From Chara braunii (lineage: Eukaryota > Streptophyta > Charophyceae > Charales > Characeae): a stretch of DNA of 50,647 nt. Location: NCBI GenBank assembly GCA_003427395.1, contig BFEA01001109.1, positions 47,757 through 98,403 of the forward strand. The letters run 5' to 3'. Position numbers and translations under genes: made by a program. Below are positions 20,885 through 30,778 of this stretch, piece by piece (the first letter of the stretch is position 1; every line of letters starts with the position of its first letter). Under the pieces are notes generated by a model. The model made no database searches. It was given only the letters and a program-made list of their open reading frames with translations, and was not told where the DNA came from.

Positions 20885-21990
20885 CTATGGTCCAAGATTG
20901 GATTCGCGATCGACCCACTCGAGATCATCCGGGACCGATCGGATTGCTCTGATCATGCCTGCAAGATGAAGGTATTCGAGTGGATCGACTATGTCAGTAA
21001 CGTCAGAGGAGGAAGCTTCTGATGTCGACGCTAGTGTCGTCGAAGGGGAAGGCTGCTCGGGGGCATATGCCACGAGTTCTCTTCCTTGATCCGTATCCAT
21101 CAAAGCGGTCACTCGTCCTTGATTAAGGAAAGTTTCCCCAAAAGTTTTTTGACTAAATAAAACAAAACCCACAAAACTAAAAGCTACTAGAATTTCGGCG
21201 ACGGGGGCCGCAGCAGGGGGAGGCTGATTTCGTTTCGGATGCGGGCAATCCCGGGCAAAATGCCCGCGCTGTTTGTAGTTAAAGCATTCGATCTTCCCTG
21301 CTGGATGAGGGAACAGGGGCGCAAACCCTGGAGCACGTGGGGCAGGTAAGAGTGGAAACGATGCAGGGGCGGGCTGAGCAGGCGCCGGGTTAGGCTTAAT
21401 GAGTCGGCTCATTATTTGTTCCATTCGTTCCATATGAGCGGCCTGCATTTGGATCAGGTTGCTCATCCATTTGGACTGCTTGGTAGTGGTCGTATGGATC
21501 ATCTGGGCAAGGTGTAGATTGGTTACGGGCGACGAGGGTGGTTCGGATGAGATTCCACTTCTAACGGTTGCGATCGATTGATTCACCGGGGGAGCGGGAG
21601 GGGAAGCAGTCGGGATGTCGGAAACGTTCCCACCTGGAAGGTCATGGTCGGGGGGTGGATCAAACCGTTCGACCGCCTTCAACCATGATCGTCTTTTGAC
21701 CGTTACAATCCCGTATGGTATCTGTAATATCTTCGTCTCCCTGACTGATATATTTTTTTGTATCAGCCAGGTCCAGCTCTAATGCTTTAGTGATGATGGC
21801 CGATAACTGGTGTGTTTTCGGCGGAACCTTTTTCTGTAATTTCCCTTTCAGTGTCGAACTTCGTAGGTGGTCGATGAACAAATCTCAAGCGGATTTCTCA
21901 TCCCGCCCGGATTTGTCCAACGTGGTTTGAAACCGATCGACAAAATCGGGCAACAATTCCCCTGGTCCTTGGGGTCGATTTTTGAGTTAC
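20885..21990 (-). pseudogene. Gypsy gag fragment with degenerate zinc knuckle
   Basis: The capsid-like part contains LLPDFVDRFQTTLDKSGRDE and LFIDHLRSSTLKGKLQKKV, followed by a frameshift near 21690 and a Pro-rich region. The zinc knuckle CFNYKQRGHFARDC has lost its second Cys (Tyr instead). An in-frame TGA lies between the two capsid segments near 21891. The N-terminal gag half is absent; the homology stops at about 21990, where hAT sequence begins. Confidence 0.8.
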
Positions 21991-23886
21991 CGCCTCGGCA
22001 TTGGAGAGCTCACGATCTCCCCAATCCCCTCGCCTCGAGTGGAACGCCCTCATCGGGTCCCTCACGGTCCTGTACAATAACCCGACCGGATCGCCGCCGG
22101 TCTGCGCCAGGAGAAATCTGTCGCACTCCTCGACCACAAGGCGGTCGTCGGCGGTCGTCTGCAGCGAATGGTAATACGTGAGGGACCGTCGGCGAGGGTT
22201 GAGGAGGTGGGCCGCGGCATGTGCGGGCTTTAGCATGTGGAGGTTGCGGATGGCAACCTCACGCACGCACGACTCGATCATGTCCGTCGACACATCGACC
22301 CTCCTCATCAACTGCAGCAGATGCTGACTCCACTCGTAAACGACGGACATCATCATCCCACCGCTATCCATCCTGCGCAACAGCTGGTGGACGGGCGACA
22401 TGACTAGGATGGCGTAATGGACACGCTGCCAAAACTCCCCGTCCCGGATCTGCTGCTGCACCCACTGCGCCTGAGATATGTGGGCGCGATCCCATGGGAT
22501 GCGTGCCCAAGCATCCCCGCGCAACATGCTCTCCAACGCGTCTCGTCGGCCTTTGAGACACGTCTGCATCAGGAAAACCGATGCAAACCGTGTCTCAACG
22601 GGCTCGACGAGCTGAACGCGAGGGCTCACCTTCCTAAACAGGGCGTGAGCAGTGCCGTGCGATTTAATAAATCGCATAAGCGCTCGAGCGCGGATGACGG
22701 TCTCCTTGACCCACACCACTCGCGTTCCGATATCTGACAACATCAAGTTGCAGACATGGGTGGAGCAGGGGAGCCAAGTGATCCTCCTGATGTCAGGCTC
22801 GGGGTCTGTGGCGAACCTGCGCACTGCTGCCGTATAGTTACTGGCGGAGTCTGTGCAGAAGCCAATCACGTTCTTTGCAGGAAAGGACAAGATGATGGCC
22901 CGCCACCTACGATACACGACATCCGCTATGTCTCGGACCGACCCATCACGTGCGACGGTGGCGTACAGCAGGGTGCCATTGGCGCCCCCGACCAGGAAGT
23001 TCACGAACGGCTTGCCGCTGCGCGACTTCCTCCCGTCGAAAAGGATAGTGGCACCGCTGTGCCGGAAAGTGGCGCGCACCTCGCTTACCATCGTCACCAC
23101 CTTCGCCCTCTGCGAAGGGATACTGGCCCCCGCTGTAACCCTGAAGGAGGGAAACCGGAACTGGATAGAGCGAGGCACTCTCTCTACTGCCTGCCGCACC
23201 CTCTGGAACTCCGGACCACGGAAGGCGTTGAATGGCAACTTCTTCACGTAGATCCACTGAAGCCACGCGTCATGGAACTCGGCCAACTTCTCCCTGGCGT
23301 ACATCTCGACAATCGTGGTCGGCCGAGCCCTCTTCTCCCTGCCCGTGTCTGGCACCTCGACGCCAGCCTGCCCCACTGTCCACTTCTCCCTCGCCGCGTG
23401 CTCGACCTCACCTCGCGGCGCCCTAGTAGCAGGACCCGCTCCACCAACGCCTCTCGACGTCATCACCACCTCCTCCCCTGCGTCGTGCATCCGCTGTCTC
23501 TTGCCACCCGCGGGTGCTCTCGTGTCCCGTATGCCCTCGTCCGCCATCCACCTCTGCACCCGCTGAGCAGTGGACGGCACAAATGTGTAGTCCGTGCCGT
23601 TCCAGAGTTCCGCGAGAACTCTCATCCCCCCAGCCTTGCAGAACTTTGACTGCGTAAAATGACGCGCGGCCTTCGACGACCCCCCCTGAAATAGGTGGCC
23701 GCATAAGTTGCAACGCAACTTTCGGTCCCCATGCATCTTCGATTGGTCCCCGACGTACTGGCCCGCGGTGATGTAGTTCCAAACAATGCTCTCTCGCCTC
23801 AACTTCGCCATCTCCTTCTCGGACAGCGGGTCAAATTGGGCACCCCCAGACCCCCCCGCACCGCTGCTCCCTGCACCCCCCGTCAT
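21991..23886 (-). pseudogene. hAT-type transposase (BED finger, DUF659), C-terminally truncated
   Basis: From the ATG at 23886 the protein has a Gly-rich start, a BED-type zinc finger (CNLCGHLFQG ... HFTQSKFC), a variable linker, a DUF659 segment (FRFPSFRVT, ILFDGRKSRSGKPFVNFLV, FCTDSASNYTAA, LPCSTHVCNLMLSDIG) and the start of the hAT catalytic region (ETRFASVFLMQTC). hAT transposases cut and paste DNA and make 8-bp target duplications. The C-terminal dimerisation region is missing: after GDWGDRELSNAEA the frame runs into gypsy gag. The body of the ORF has no internal stop, so this copy decayed less than the gypsy copy. An alternative upstream start cannot be excluded. Confidence 0.87.
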
Positions 23887-24029
23887 CGCCCCCCCACCAG
23901 GATCCAACAAGTCGTGACCTCGATCTTCGATGTCGTCTGACCGTGCCGCACCGTTGATGTAGCGTCCCCTCGATGTCACCGCACCCCGACGCCCCCGCTG
24001 TGTCCCGTTGATGTCGCGCTAGGCTATGG

Positions 24030-24235
24030 TCCACCAGCACCATGGCCGGCCGCCCGCAACCGGTCCTCCGAGGCGGGCAGCTCTGCCCGGCCGCCGTCGG
24101 CCGTGATCGGCCTCGTTCGGCCGCGTTCAGCCGTGACCGGCCTCGTTCGGCTGTGTTCGTCCGTGTTTGGCCGCGGCCGGGCACTAAAAACGCCGCGCGC
24201 TTGAAAAAGACGCGCGCGGCGATGGTATACGGTGC
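24030..24235 (-). mobile_element. Probable 5-prime subterminal region of the hAT element
   Basis: Upstream of the transposase a GC-rich block holds many short repeats of the type TTCGGCCG, GACCGGCC and GGCCGTG in both orientations. Subterminal arrays like this are typical transposase-binding regions of hAT elements. The exact terminal inverted repeat and 8-bp target duplication could not be identified. Confidence 0.42.
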
Positions 24236-24276
24236 TTGTCTTTTCCATCTCTCAGCCCTCTGGCGTGCTAATATGC

Positions 24277-24800
24277 CATTTCTTGCGGGTTTCCTCTCTG
24301 TCAATCTCCTGTGATCTCAGATATGTCCGAACTTCGCTTATCTGGGAAAATCGCAATGCCTTGCTGCTCTTCTGCAACGATCGTCTGAAATGCTTTTAAA
24401 AGCGAGGCTGATGATCTCCGCGTGTGCTCGACTCTGCGCCGTCCGTGCGGCGTATCGAGAAAATTAAGTATAGTCTCTCTGAGACACTCTGTCTCTCGCT
24501 CTTTCTGTCTCTCTCTCTGATTTTCTATATCTCTCGCTCTTCAAATGTCCACGACCATTTCTTGCGGAATTCCTATGTGTGTCTATCTCTTGTGATCTCG
24601 GATACATCCGAGGTTTGCTTATCTTGGAAATTCACATTACCTTGCTGCTCTCCTACAGCGATCGTCTGAAATGCTTAAAAAAACGAGGCTGATGGTCTAC
24701 GCGTGTGCTCGACCCTGCGTCTCCTGAAAATTAAGTACAGTCTCTCTAAGACTCTCTGTCTCTCGCTCTTTCTGTCTCTCTCTCTCTCGCTCTATACATG
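24277..24800. repeat. Degenerate direct duplication with palindromes and CT runs
   Basis: The block from about 24277 (TTTCTTGCGGG, CTTGTGATCTC-type sequence, TTGCTGCTCT, CGATCGTCTGAAATGCTT, GATCTCCGCGTGTGCTCGA) recurs from about 24558 with roughly 15 percent differences. Each copy carries one 16-bp palindrome (24316 and 24597) and is followed by (CT)n-rich sequence. This is the left end of the palindrome-rich compartment. Confidence 0.78.
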
Positions 24801-25472
24801 TACACGATCATCGGTGCAGAACTCCAATTCATTCTGGTCCTCACACTTCTAAATATAGGTCATCCTACTCCTCTAAGTTTGTGAAGAGCCACAACTCGTC
24901 TTACTCACAAACTCGAGTTTGTGTCATTATACTGTTCTGATTCGGATGAGTGGGATGCTCAACTCCAAGTGAAACTAGGACACAGTGGTATATATTACTC
25001 TATTCTGGTGTTCCACATCTGGACACAGGAGATATATGTACTGAGGCAGCAGTACATATTATAACACAGTGGTAGCAGATATATGTACTGACTCAAAGGC
25101 GTATAACACAGTGTATACTCTGCTGTGGTGTTCCACATCTGGACACATCAGAACCACGAGAGGAGAGCAACTATATGTACCGACTGTGCTCCTCGCCTCA
25201 AAGTTGCTTTACTCCTTGTTCGGATGTATCCGGATCAGGAATACTACAGCAGACTATACACAATGTCATAAATTCGTTTCAAAATAGTACACACAATAAT
25301 GTAGTGTTTTAACGAATAACATGTTGTGGGCAGTGGGCAGTGCGGGGAGGGCGGTGGGTCCAGGCCCAGGCCACGGCAAAACTGTTGCCGTTTCAGATAA
25401 ATGCTGCCATTTATTGAAACGGCAACAGTTGTTGCTGTTGCCGTTATGATGCCGAAATGCCTGCTCACCACT

Positions 25473-25534
<62 letters not shown>

Positions 25535-25813
25535 NNNNNNNNNNNNNNNNNNNNNNNNNNNNNNNNNNNNNNNNNNNNNNNNNNNNNNNNNNNNNNNNNN
25601 NNNNNNNNNNNNNNNNNNNNNNNNNNNNNNNNNNNNNNNNNNNNNNNNNNNNNNNNNNNNNNNNNNNNNNNNNNNNNNNNNNNNNNNNNNNNNNNNNNNN
25701 NNNNNNNNNNNNNNNNNNNNNNNNNNNNNNNNNNNNNNNNNNNNNNNNNNNNNNNNNNNNNNNNNNNNNNNNNNNNNNNNNNNNNNNNNNNNNNNNNNNN
25801 NNNNNNNNNNNTC

Positions 25814-25870
<57 letters not shown>

Positions 25871-25891
25871 TGAGAAAGAGAGAGAGAGGGG

Positions 25892-25958
<67 letters not shown>

Positions 25959-27277
25959 TCTTCTTCTTCTTCCTGCGCACCCTGCAGCGGCGCGCGCCGC
26001 GCGAGCACGAGGGACAGTGGCCCCGCCGCCCGCGCTGCCCTGCGGCCGCCGCAAGGCCGAAGTGTCGAACTAGTATAGACCCTTCAGTTTGAAGCTTCCC
26101 CTGTGTTTTTTGGGACACAGTTCAAGAAGTATCTTTTGCGAAACTGAGAGAGAGAGAGAGGGAGAGAGAGAGAGAGAGAGAGACAAACATTGTACCATCA
26201 TCCACCACATTTCTGATCCATCCGGAGTGTCTCGGCTGTGAGTCGCTTCGCCACGATCTAGACAGAGCTGACAGACATAGAAAGAGCGCACAGAGAGATG
26301 GAGAGGGAGACAGAGACAGAGACAGGGACATAGACAGAGACACAGAGAGAGACAGAGAGAGTGTGGATGATCGCACTGAATTTTCTTTTCATGTCGACAT
26401 GTGGCACAGGAGACGCATGTTCGAGGAACACGCGAAAACCACAAGTGTAGCTGTACAAGAGTTGCAAGGTTTTCGTTAGGCGAGAGTAAGCCAAGTTCAG
26501 ATGCATCCGAGATGACAGGAGAGCTCTGGCCTTCGGCCCTTTGTTTTGTGTGTCAAATTCGATACATGTACGAGATCACCTTACTGAAATGTAATGGGCA
26601 TAATCTGCAGGAAACCAACATATGTCTGTGTAGGATCCTCAGAGACTATATATGAAACAACTTCAGTCGGTTAGCATAGTCGCCTTGAAACAAGTTGAAG
26701 GTAGAGACCGGTCTACTCGAGTACAAATGCAGGTGCTGCCTCCAACAAGCAGTTTCGGAGTTCGAGCGCCCACTTCGTTCGCTAGCCTTGAGTGTGCGAC
26801 AGACTAACTCAAGTCCTCTATAGCAAAGACCTTAGCCCGTCTTGTGATTTTTCCTTCCGTCACCACATCCAATTTTGTCCAATCATGCAATTGTATTTTC
26901 AGCCCCGCCACCTTAATTCAAATCTCGTCACATTCGAGCAGCCATTGGCGTTGTCTTTTGGGTTTTCCCTCGCAGCACATTCTAATTTTTTATTGTATTG
27001 GGTAATGCATAGGAACCGAATGTATGAATGCTCGTGCAGAGGGGGAGTTTTGCCGGGCCAAAGAATTGACAGCATTCAATGTCGGAATCACAAAGCACAC
27101 AGTGCGGAGGGCCAGACGGGCCATCAAATGTATAAAGAGGCCCGTGTGTTGTATTTTGTTTTCTGTGACGCCTCACAACATTCAAAGTGAAAATGCATAG
27201 ATGAGTGTAGACGACGGGGGAGGTTCGGAAGAGAGGCAAAAAAGCATAGAGTTAGTTCGAGTCCGGATGCATCCGAG
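24316..27277. promoter_or_regulatory. Left cluster of 16-bp dyad motif (five sites)
   Basis: Sites related to YTCGGATNNATCCGAR start at 24316, 24597, 25219, 26496 and 27262. These are the more degenerate copies; for example 24597 reads CTCGGATACATCCGAG and 26496 reads TTCAGATGCATCCGAG. The bases between sites hold microsatellites and no recognised gene. Confidence 0.65.
25475..25955. repeat. (GA)n microsatellite with assembly gap
   Basis: GA runs flank 277 unknown bases (25535-25811). The gap most likely represents unresolved microsatellite. A further GA run is at 26146-26183. Confidence 0.95.
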
Positions 27278-27600
27278 TATGCAGACAGAACATCACACCA
27301 CACAAGGCGCAAAATGACGAAAGCGAGATATTCAATCATGAAACAGGCGCCCCAACAACGGGGACGTTCGTGATAATTGAAATCCAATGAGAAAGAACAA
27401 TATTGTCGACTACAAACACGCCGGGGACATGACAAGTTCACCCGGAGATTTCCCGGCAGTGACAGCCAGTTCTGCTCTGAACCAAACCGAGAACACCCAC
27501 CAGTCCCTCACGGAAAAAATGAAAAGGAACAAATTTCGTCNGGAGAAGAACGAAATGTTCTTCTACGTCAACCCTTCTANACTACATGATCAACAAAGAG
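26190..27600. other. Region without a recognised gene
   Basis: It contains a (CA/GA)-rich stretch at 26290-26360 and two 16-bp dyad motifs (26496, 27262). A weak tRNA-like A-box (CAGTCGGTTAGCAT near 26664) is followed by AGTTCGAGCGCCC near 26758, too far apart for a tRNA. No protein-like frame was found; two unknown bases lie at 27541 and 27580. Confidence 0.45.
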
Positions 27601-27608
27601 ATAGACGC

Positions 27609-28311
27609 TTACCTACCAACATCGCAAATCGCCAAAGCTAGTCTAGCTCTGATAGAGGAGATGTGTCTATGGGAGAAACCAAAAGGTGGATGTAAACCTC
27701 TCGCCAAACAGGAAGCGAACATCAACATTAACACCCCACAACTAGCCCCGTCATGCTCCCGAGGGACACCTTTCACGCTGACCTCGCGAACGAAGTGGTC
27801 GAAACTGCGACCATCACCGGCGGCACCTGCCATTGTGTTAAAAAATTTAACAGTTTTATCCAGAAGTGAGGAGTAGAAGGAATCTTTGGATGACGAACAC
27901 GAGAAAGAATCATAGATTTTGAGAACACGTCTAGAGAAGTCAATGGCCAAAAGGCTCCAGTGTTCGCCGTCCTTGTGCACCGGTGCCAAGACGAGGTCAT
28001 GAGACAGGAGGTCGACATCTTTAGCCCATCTGAGAACAACTGTCAGACCTCGCAGAAGCAGTGAAGAGGCGAAGAAGGAGTTAAAGGTGTATGTCTTTAT
28101 GGTAGCGGCAGTCCGGCCGCAGTCGTCCAGTGGATTGCCATGTAGAAATTGACAACCTCATCGTTGAGCTCCCCAGATCTATCCACGAGTGCGACGATGT
28201 CCTTGACGGATACCTGTAAACTGTGCGACGACAAACGTGCGACGATGATAGTGAGCGGCAATCGGGAGCAGATAACGTCTTCAAGGACTGCTCTTCCATC
28301 TCGAGGAAACC
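27609..28311 (-). pseudogene. Ulp1/SENP-like cysteine protease (C48) exon, one frameshift
   Basis: Ulp1-family proteases remove SUMO or related modifiers. The exon begins after an acceptor (GTTGAACAG, AG at 28312-28313). It encodes a PLTIIVARLSSHSLQVSVKD lead-in, then LNDEVVNFYM, the usual Ulp1 entry motif. After a one-base frameshift near 28134 it continues with TYTFNSFFAS, VVLRWAKDVDLL, LAPVHKDGEHWSLLAIDF (catalytic His), KIYDS (catalytic Asp) and HDGASCGVLMLMFA (catalytic Cys in the expected D/S-C-G-V context), ending at 27609. All three catalytic residues are present. Such proteases are common passengers or domains in plant transposons (for example Mutator and CACTA types). The upstream exon phase suggests it is the C-terminus of the large ParB-like gene. 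Confidence 0.85.
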
Positions 28312-28406
28312 CTGTTCAACAAACACCCGCAGCATTTAACAAGCACAAAGAACGGGGCACTATGAGAAAATGCCGGCCTAGCGGCCATGGTCCGAGGAAC
28401 CGCTAC

Positions 28407-28679
28407 TCTGTGGTCCGAAAAGTTCACGCATAACGCCACCCCTACTTCTGGACCTTCTACACACAGTTGATTCTAAACCAGCACTGTCCTTTATATCCCT
28501 GCAAGCCTCGAGAAGGAATTCCTTGCAGTCTTTTTCGGCAACACCCGCTGCCTCTGCAACGAGTCTTGCGCGGGAGCCCAGTACAGGCACGATTACCCTT
28601 CTGGGAGGGCCTCGAGGCTTAGTGTCCCCAGGAAACGCATCAGTGACATTACGACGACCAGTGCCTCTTGCAACCAGGG
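28407..28679 (-). CDS. Probable exon upstream of the Ulp1 domain
   Basis: The frame with GSRARLVAEAAGVAEKDCKE and RGGVMRELFGPQ ends at a GT donor (ACAGA/GTAGCG, exon end 28407). Joined to the acceptor at 28311 it stays in frame, giving a 95-bp intron. The left-hand partner is less sure. An acceptor GTTGTCAG ending at 28680 would match the phase of the donor at 28951, but other acceptors lie nearby. No domain was recognised in this exon. Confidence 0.5.
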
Positions 28680-28950
28680 CTGACAACCTGGCGAGGGCAG
28701 GCGGCTCCTGCGACATGGGTGTTTATCCACGAGTTCGTCAACCTGTACAAGAAATAGCCACCCAGACAATTCAGCAGAAGATCAACAACACAAGTTCGCA
28801 AGAGCAACCAAGCAAACAGCACCTCACGAAGCACATTGTCACAATCCAGTTGGCGGCCGCCTATACACCTCCCCGAAATCGACGAAGCAAACAACACATT
28901 TAACGAACGGGCTGACGAGCGGGAAGAAAGCAGAGAAAGTCAGTGCTTAC

Positions 28951-30778
28951 CAGGCCTAGCTACCACTTCACTAGAGCCCACCGACGGCAGTCCCAGCACG
29001 ATTGGCACCCCTGCGCGCGTCGACAAGGCGACGACGTGCTCCAAACCCACAGGGAAACTTGACAGGCTCGAGATGTCGGCGTCGATGACCGTAGACGGTA
29101 TATTCGTCTCCGGACAAAGATCGTCGACGTCCACAACATCGNCAGGTTGTGTTTTCTCCATTGCCACTNTGTCNTATTNTGTTGGGCTCAATGTCCCATG
29201 GATGTCCAACAACACCTCTCCCCCCCTTAACTTCTTGTCCCTGTACGCTGTGTCTTTGTCGTCGTCACTCAAATAGAGAAATCTATCTCCAACAGCATCA
29301 GAGGCCTTCTTCAGATCGTCCTCCCCCGTCGCCTCGTTGTGAAGGGCGGAGTACAAGGGATCGTCGTATCCCGGCTGAACTGATAGCTCCATCCCGACGT
29401 CCTTGAGTGTCGGATCAATCCGTTCGTCGGCGGAATTGTCCTTGTCCAAAGTCGTCAGTAGTCGACAACCCTCAACGCCTGCCAGTTGAAGTCCTTCGTC
29501 TATGTGCCTCGGATGAATCCGAATCACGGTCGTCTCCAAAGATGCATCAGGGAGGGAGATGTTCACAGGGCCCTGGTTCAGATTCATCCGAGCCCCCGCA
29601 GTTTCCAATGACGCCGACATGACCGCTTTCATCGGGGAGTCGCTTACGACTGCTAACTCGGCTCCGAGTCTGTTGGGCTCGACATGGGAACTGGTCGCCA
29701 ACTTACCCTCAGTCCGACAGTCCGCCTGCAGCTCTTTGTGGGCTTCCACACACAGCATTACTGCATCCTGACACCGATCGTCTGTCATGGCAGACACGGC
29801 TTCTTGGTTCGGATGAATCCGAATTCCGTCGCTAGGGTTTTCGGAAACCCGGACCACCCGTTCAAGTTCTGTAGACAACTGTGCTCCCTCGATGGCACGA
29901 CCTTCGCGATTCGGATTAATCCAAAATTCCTTTTGAGGCGAAATGGAACACGGTTCCAGCTTGTCGCTGCCGGACCCATGGTATGTTGTCGTCTCGCTTC
30001 CTGGAAGACATTGAGTTCCGGACAACGAGGTCGTCTCCGAGGTTCGGATTGATCCGAGACAATCCGCCAACCGTTTTTGGAGCTGAGCGAAGCATGTTCC
30101 ATGCTTTGCGACACCCACCCCGCCAACCGCATCGACAAACTGTGTTTCGCTGGTGGAGCTAATCACAGGGTCCTGCTAGCCAGGCCGCGTAATACACCCT
30201 GGCCTCAAGTCGTTCCCTGTCTCCATTGAGGTGCTGCCTGTTACCGCCAGAACCCCACCGTCCTCGTCGCGGTCGACATCAGACCCCTGCCCATCTCCTC
30301 AATGATGCTTTGTCTTCTCTCCGCTGCGAGGCTTCTTCTTCTCTCGGCTGCCCTTTCTCCCCTCTCCGCCGCCTGCGTGCCTCGGAGACCGCTGTTTTGT
30401 CGATCGCTGTTCACTTCCACCTTCGGTACCTCATTGCCCGCCGCCTTCACCATCCCCGTCGCCGTCCTTTCCGTGAGACTTGCGCTTTACAACTCCTGCC
30501 GGCGGGGTGACCCCAGGCAACTCCCAACTCACTTGCTTAATTGACGGGCTTGACGGAAAAGCGTAGAACGCGGAGGACACTTCCAACCATTTATTTGACT
30601 GCAAGAACTCGAACAGCGTGTCCCCGTATTCGCGAAGAGCAGGGTCGTCCTTATTTCGTCGATTGACCTCACTTAATCTCTCCAATACCGCCTCGTGGGC
30701 GCGAGATTTGAATGTCTCGAGGTCCCAACGATCGTCATATATCCACCTCCACTTACGTCGCTCACAGCCACTGCCCAT
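28951..30778 (-). pseudogene. Linker region of the ParB-like gene, with embedded palindromes
   Basis: One frame runs from about 30778 to a good splice donor CCTG/GTAAGC at 28951/28950. It is interrupted only by TGA at 30431, TGA at 30299 and TAG at 30176. The composition is low complexity: a basic stretch (GRKGSREKKKPRSGEKTK), then acidic and Ser/Thr-rich sequence. Four of the five 16-bp palindromes here (29508, 29577, 29808, 29910) are read in the same phase, giving peptides such as IRIHPNQ and WINPNR. The frame is one base out of register with the methyltransferase-like part, so a frameshift lies near 30750. Some N bases lie at 29142-29180. The section probably links the N-terminal domains to the Ulp1 domain. 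Confidence 0.55.
29508..30058. promoter_or_regulatory. Five 16-bp dyad motifs inside the linker region
   Basis: Sites start at 29508 (CTCGGATGAATCCGAA), 29577, 29808 (TTCGGATGAATCCGAA), 29910 and 30043. They lie within the coding frame of the linker of the ParB-like gene. No site occurs from 30059 to 35627, which holds the ParB-like and methyltransferase-like domains and the unknown ORF. Confidence 0.75.

Larger units (their letters stand above)
14213..21990 (-). mobile_element. Decayed Ty3/gypsy retrotransposon, 5-prime truncated
   Basis: Reading from right to left on the minus strand: gag (with zinc knuckle), aspartic protease, a linker, reverse transcriptase, RNase H, then a separate ORF with PHD finger and integrase, then further ORFs of unknown function. 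Reverse transcriptase before integrase is the Ty3/gypsy order. The 5-prime LTR and gag start are gone, replaced by hAT sequence at about 21990. Several frameshifts and nonsense codons show the copy is inactive. Confidence 0.88.

Noticed and set aside
22756-23649. 297-codon ORF on the + strand opposite the hAT transposase
   Set aside because: It is the GC-rich antisense shadow of the transposase and has no recognisable features of its own.
25401-26118. Long Arg-Glu and Ser-Leu ORFs over the GA tracts
   Set aside because: They are pure dinucleotide repeat translations crossing an assembly gap.
26660-26770. tRNA or SINE with A-box-like CAGTCGGTTAGCAT
   Set aside because: The only B-box-like sequence is too far downstream and no stems form.
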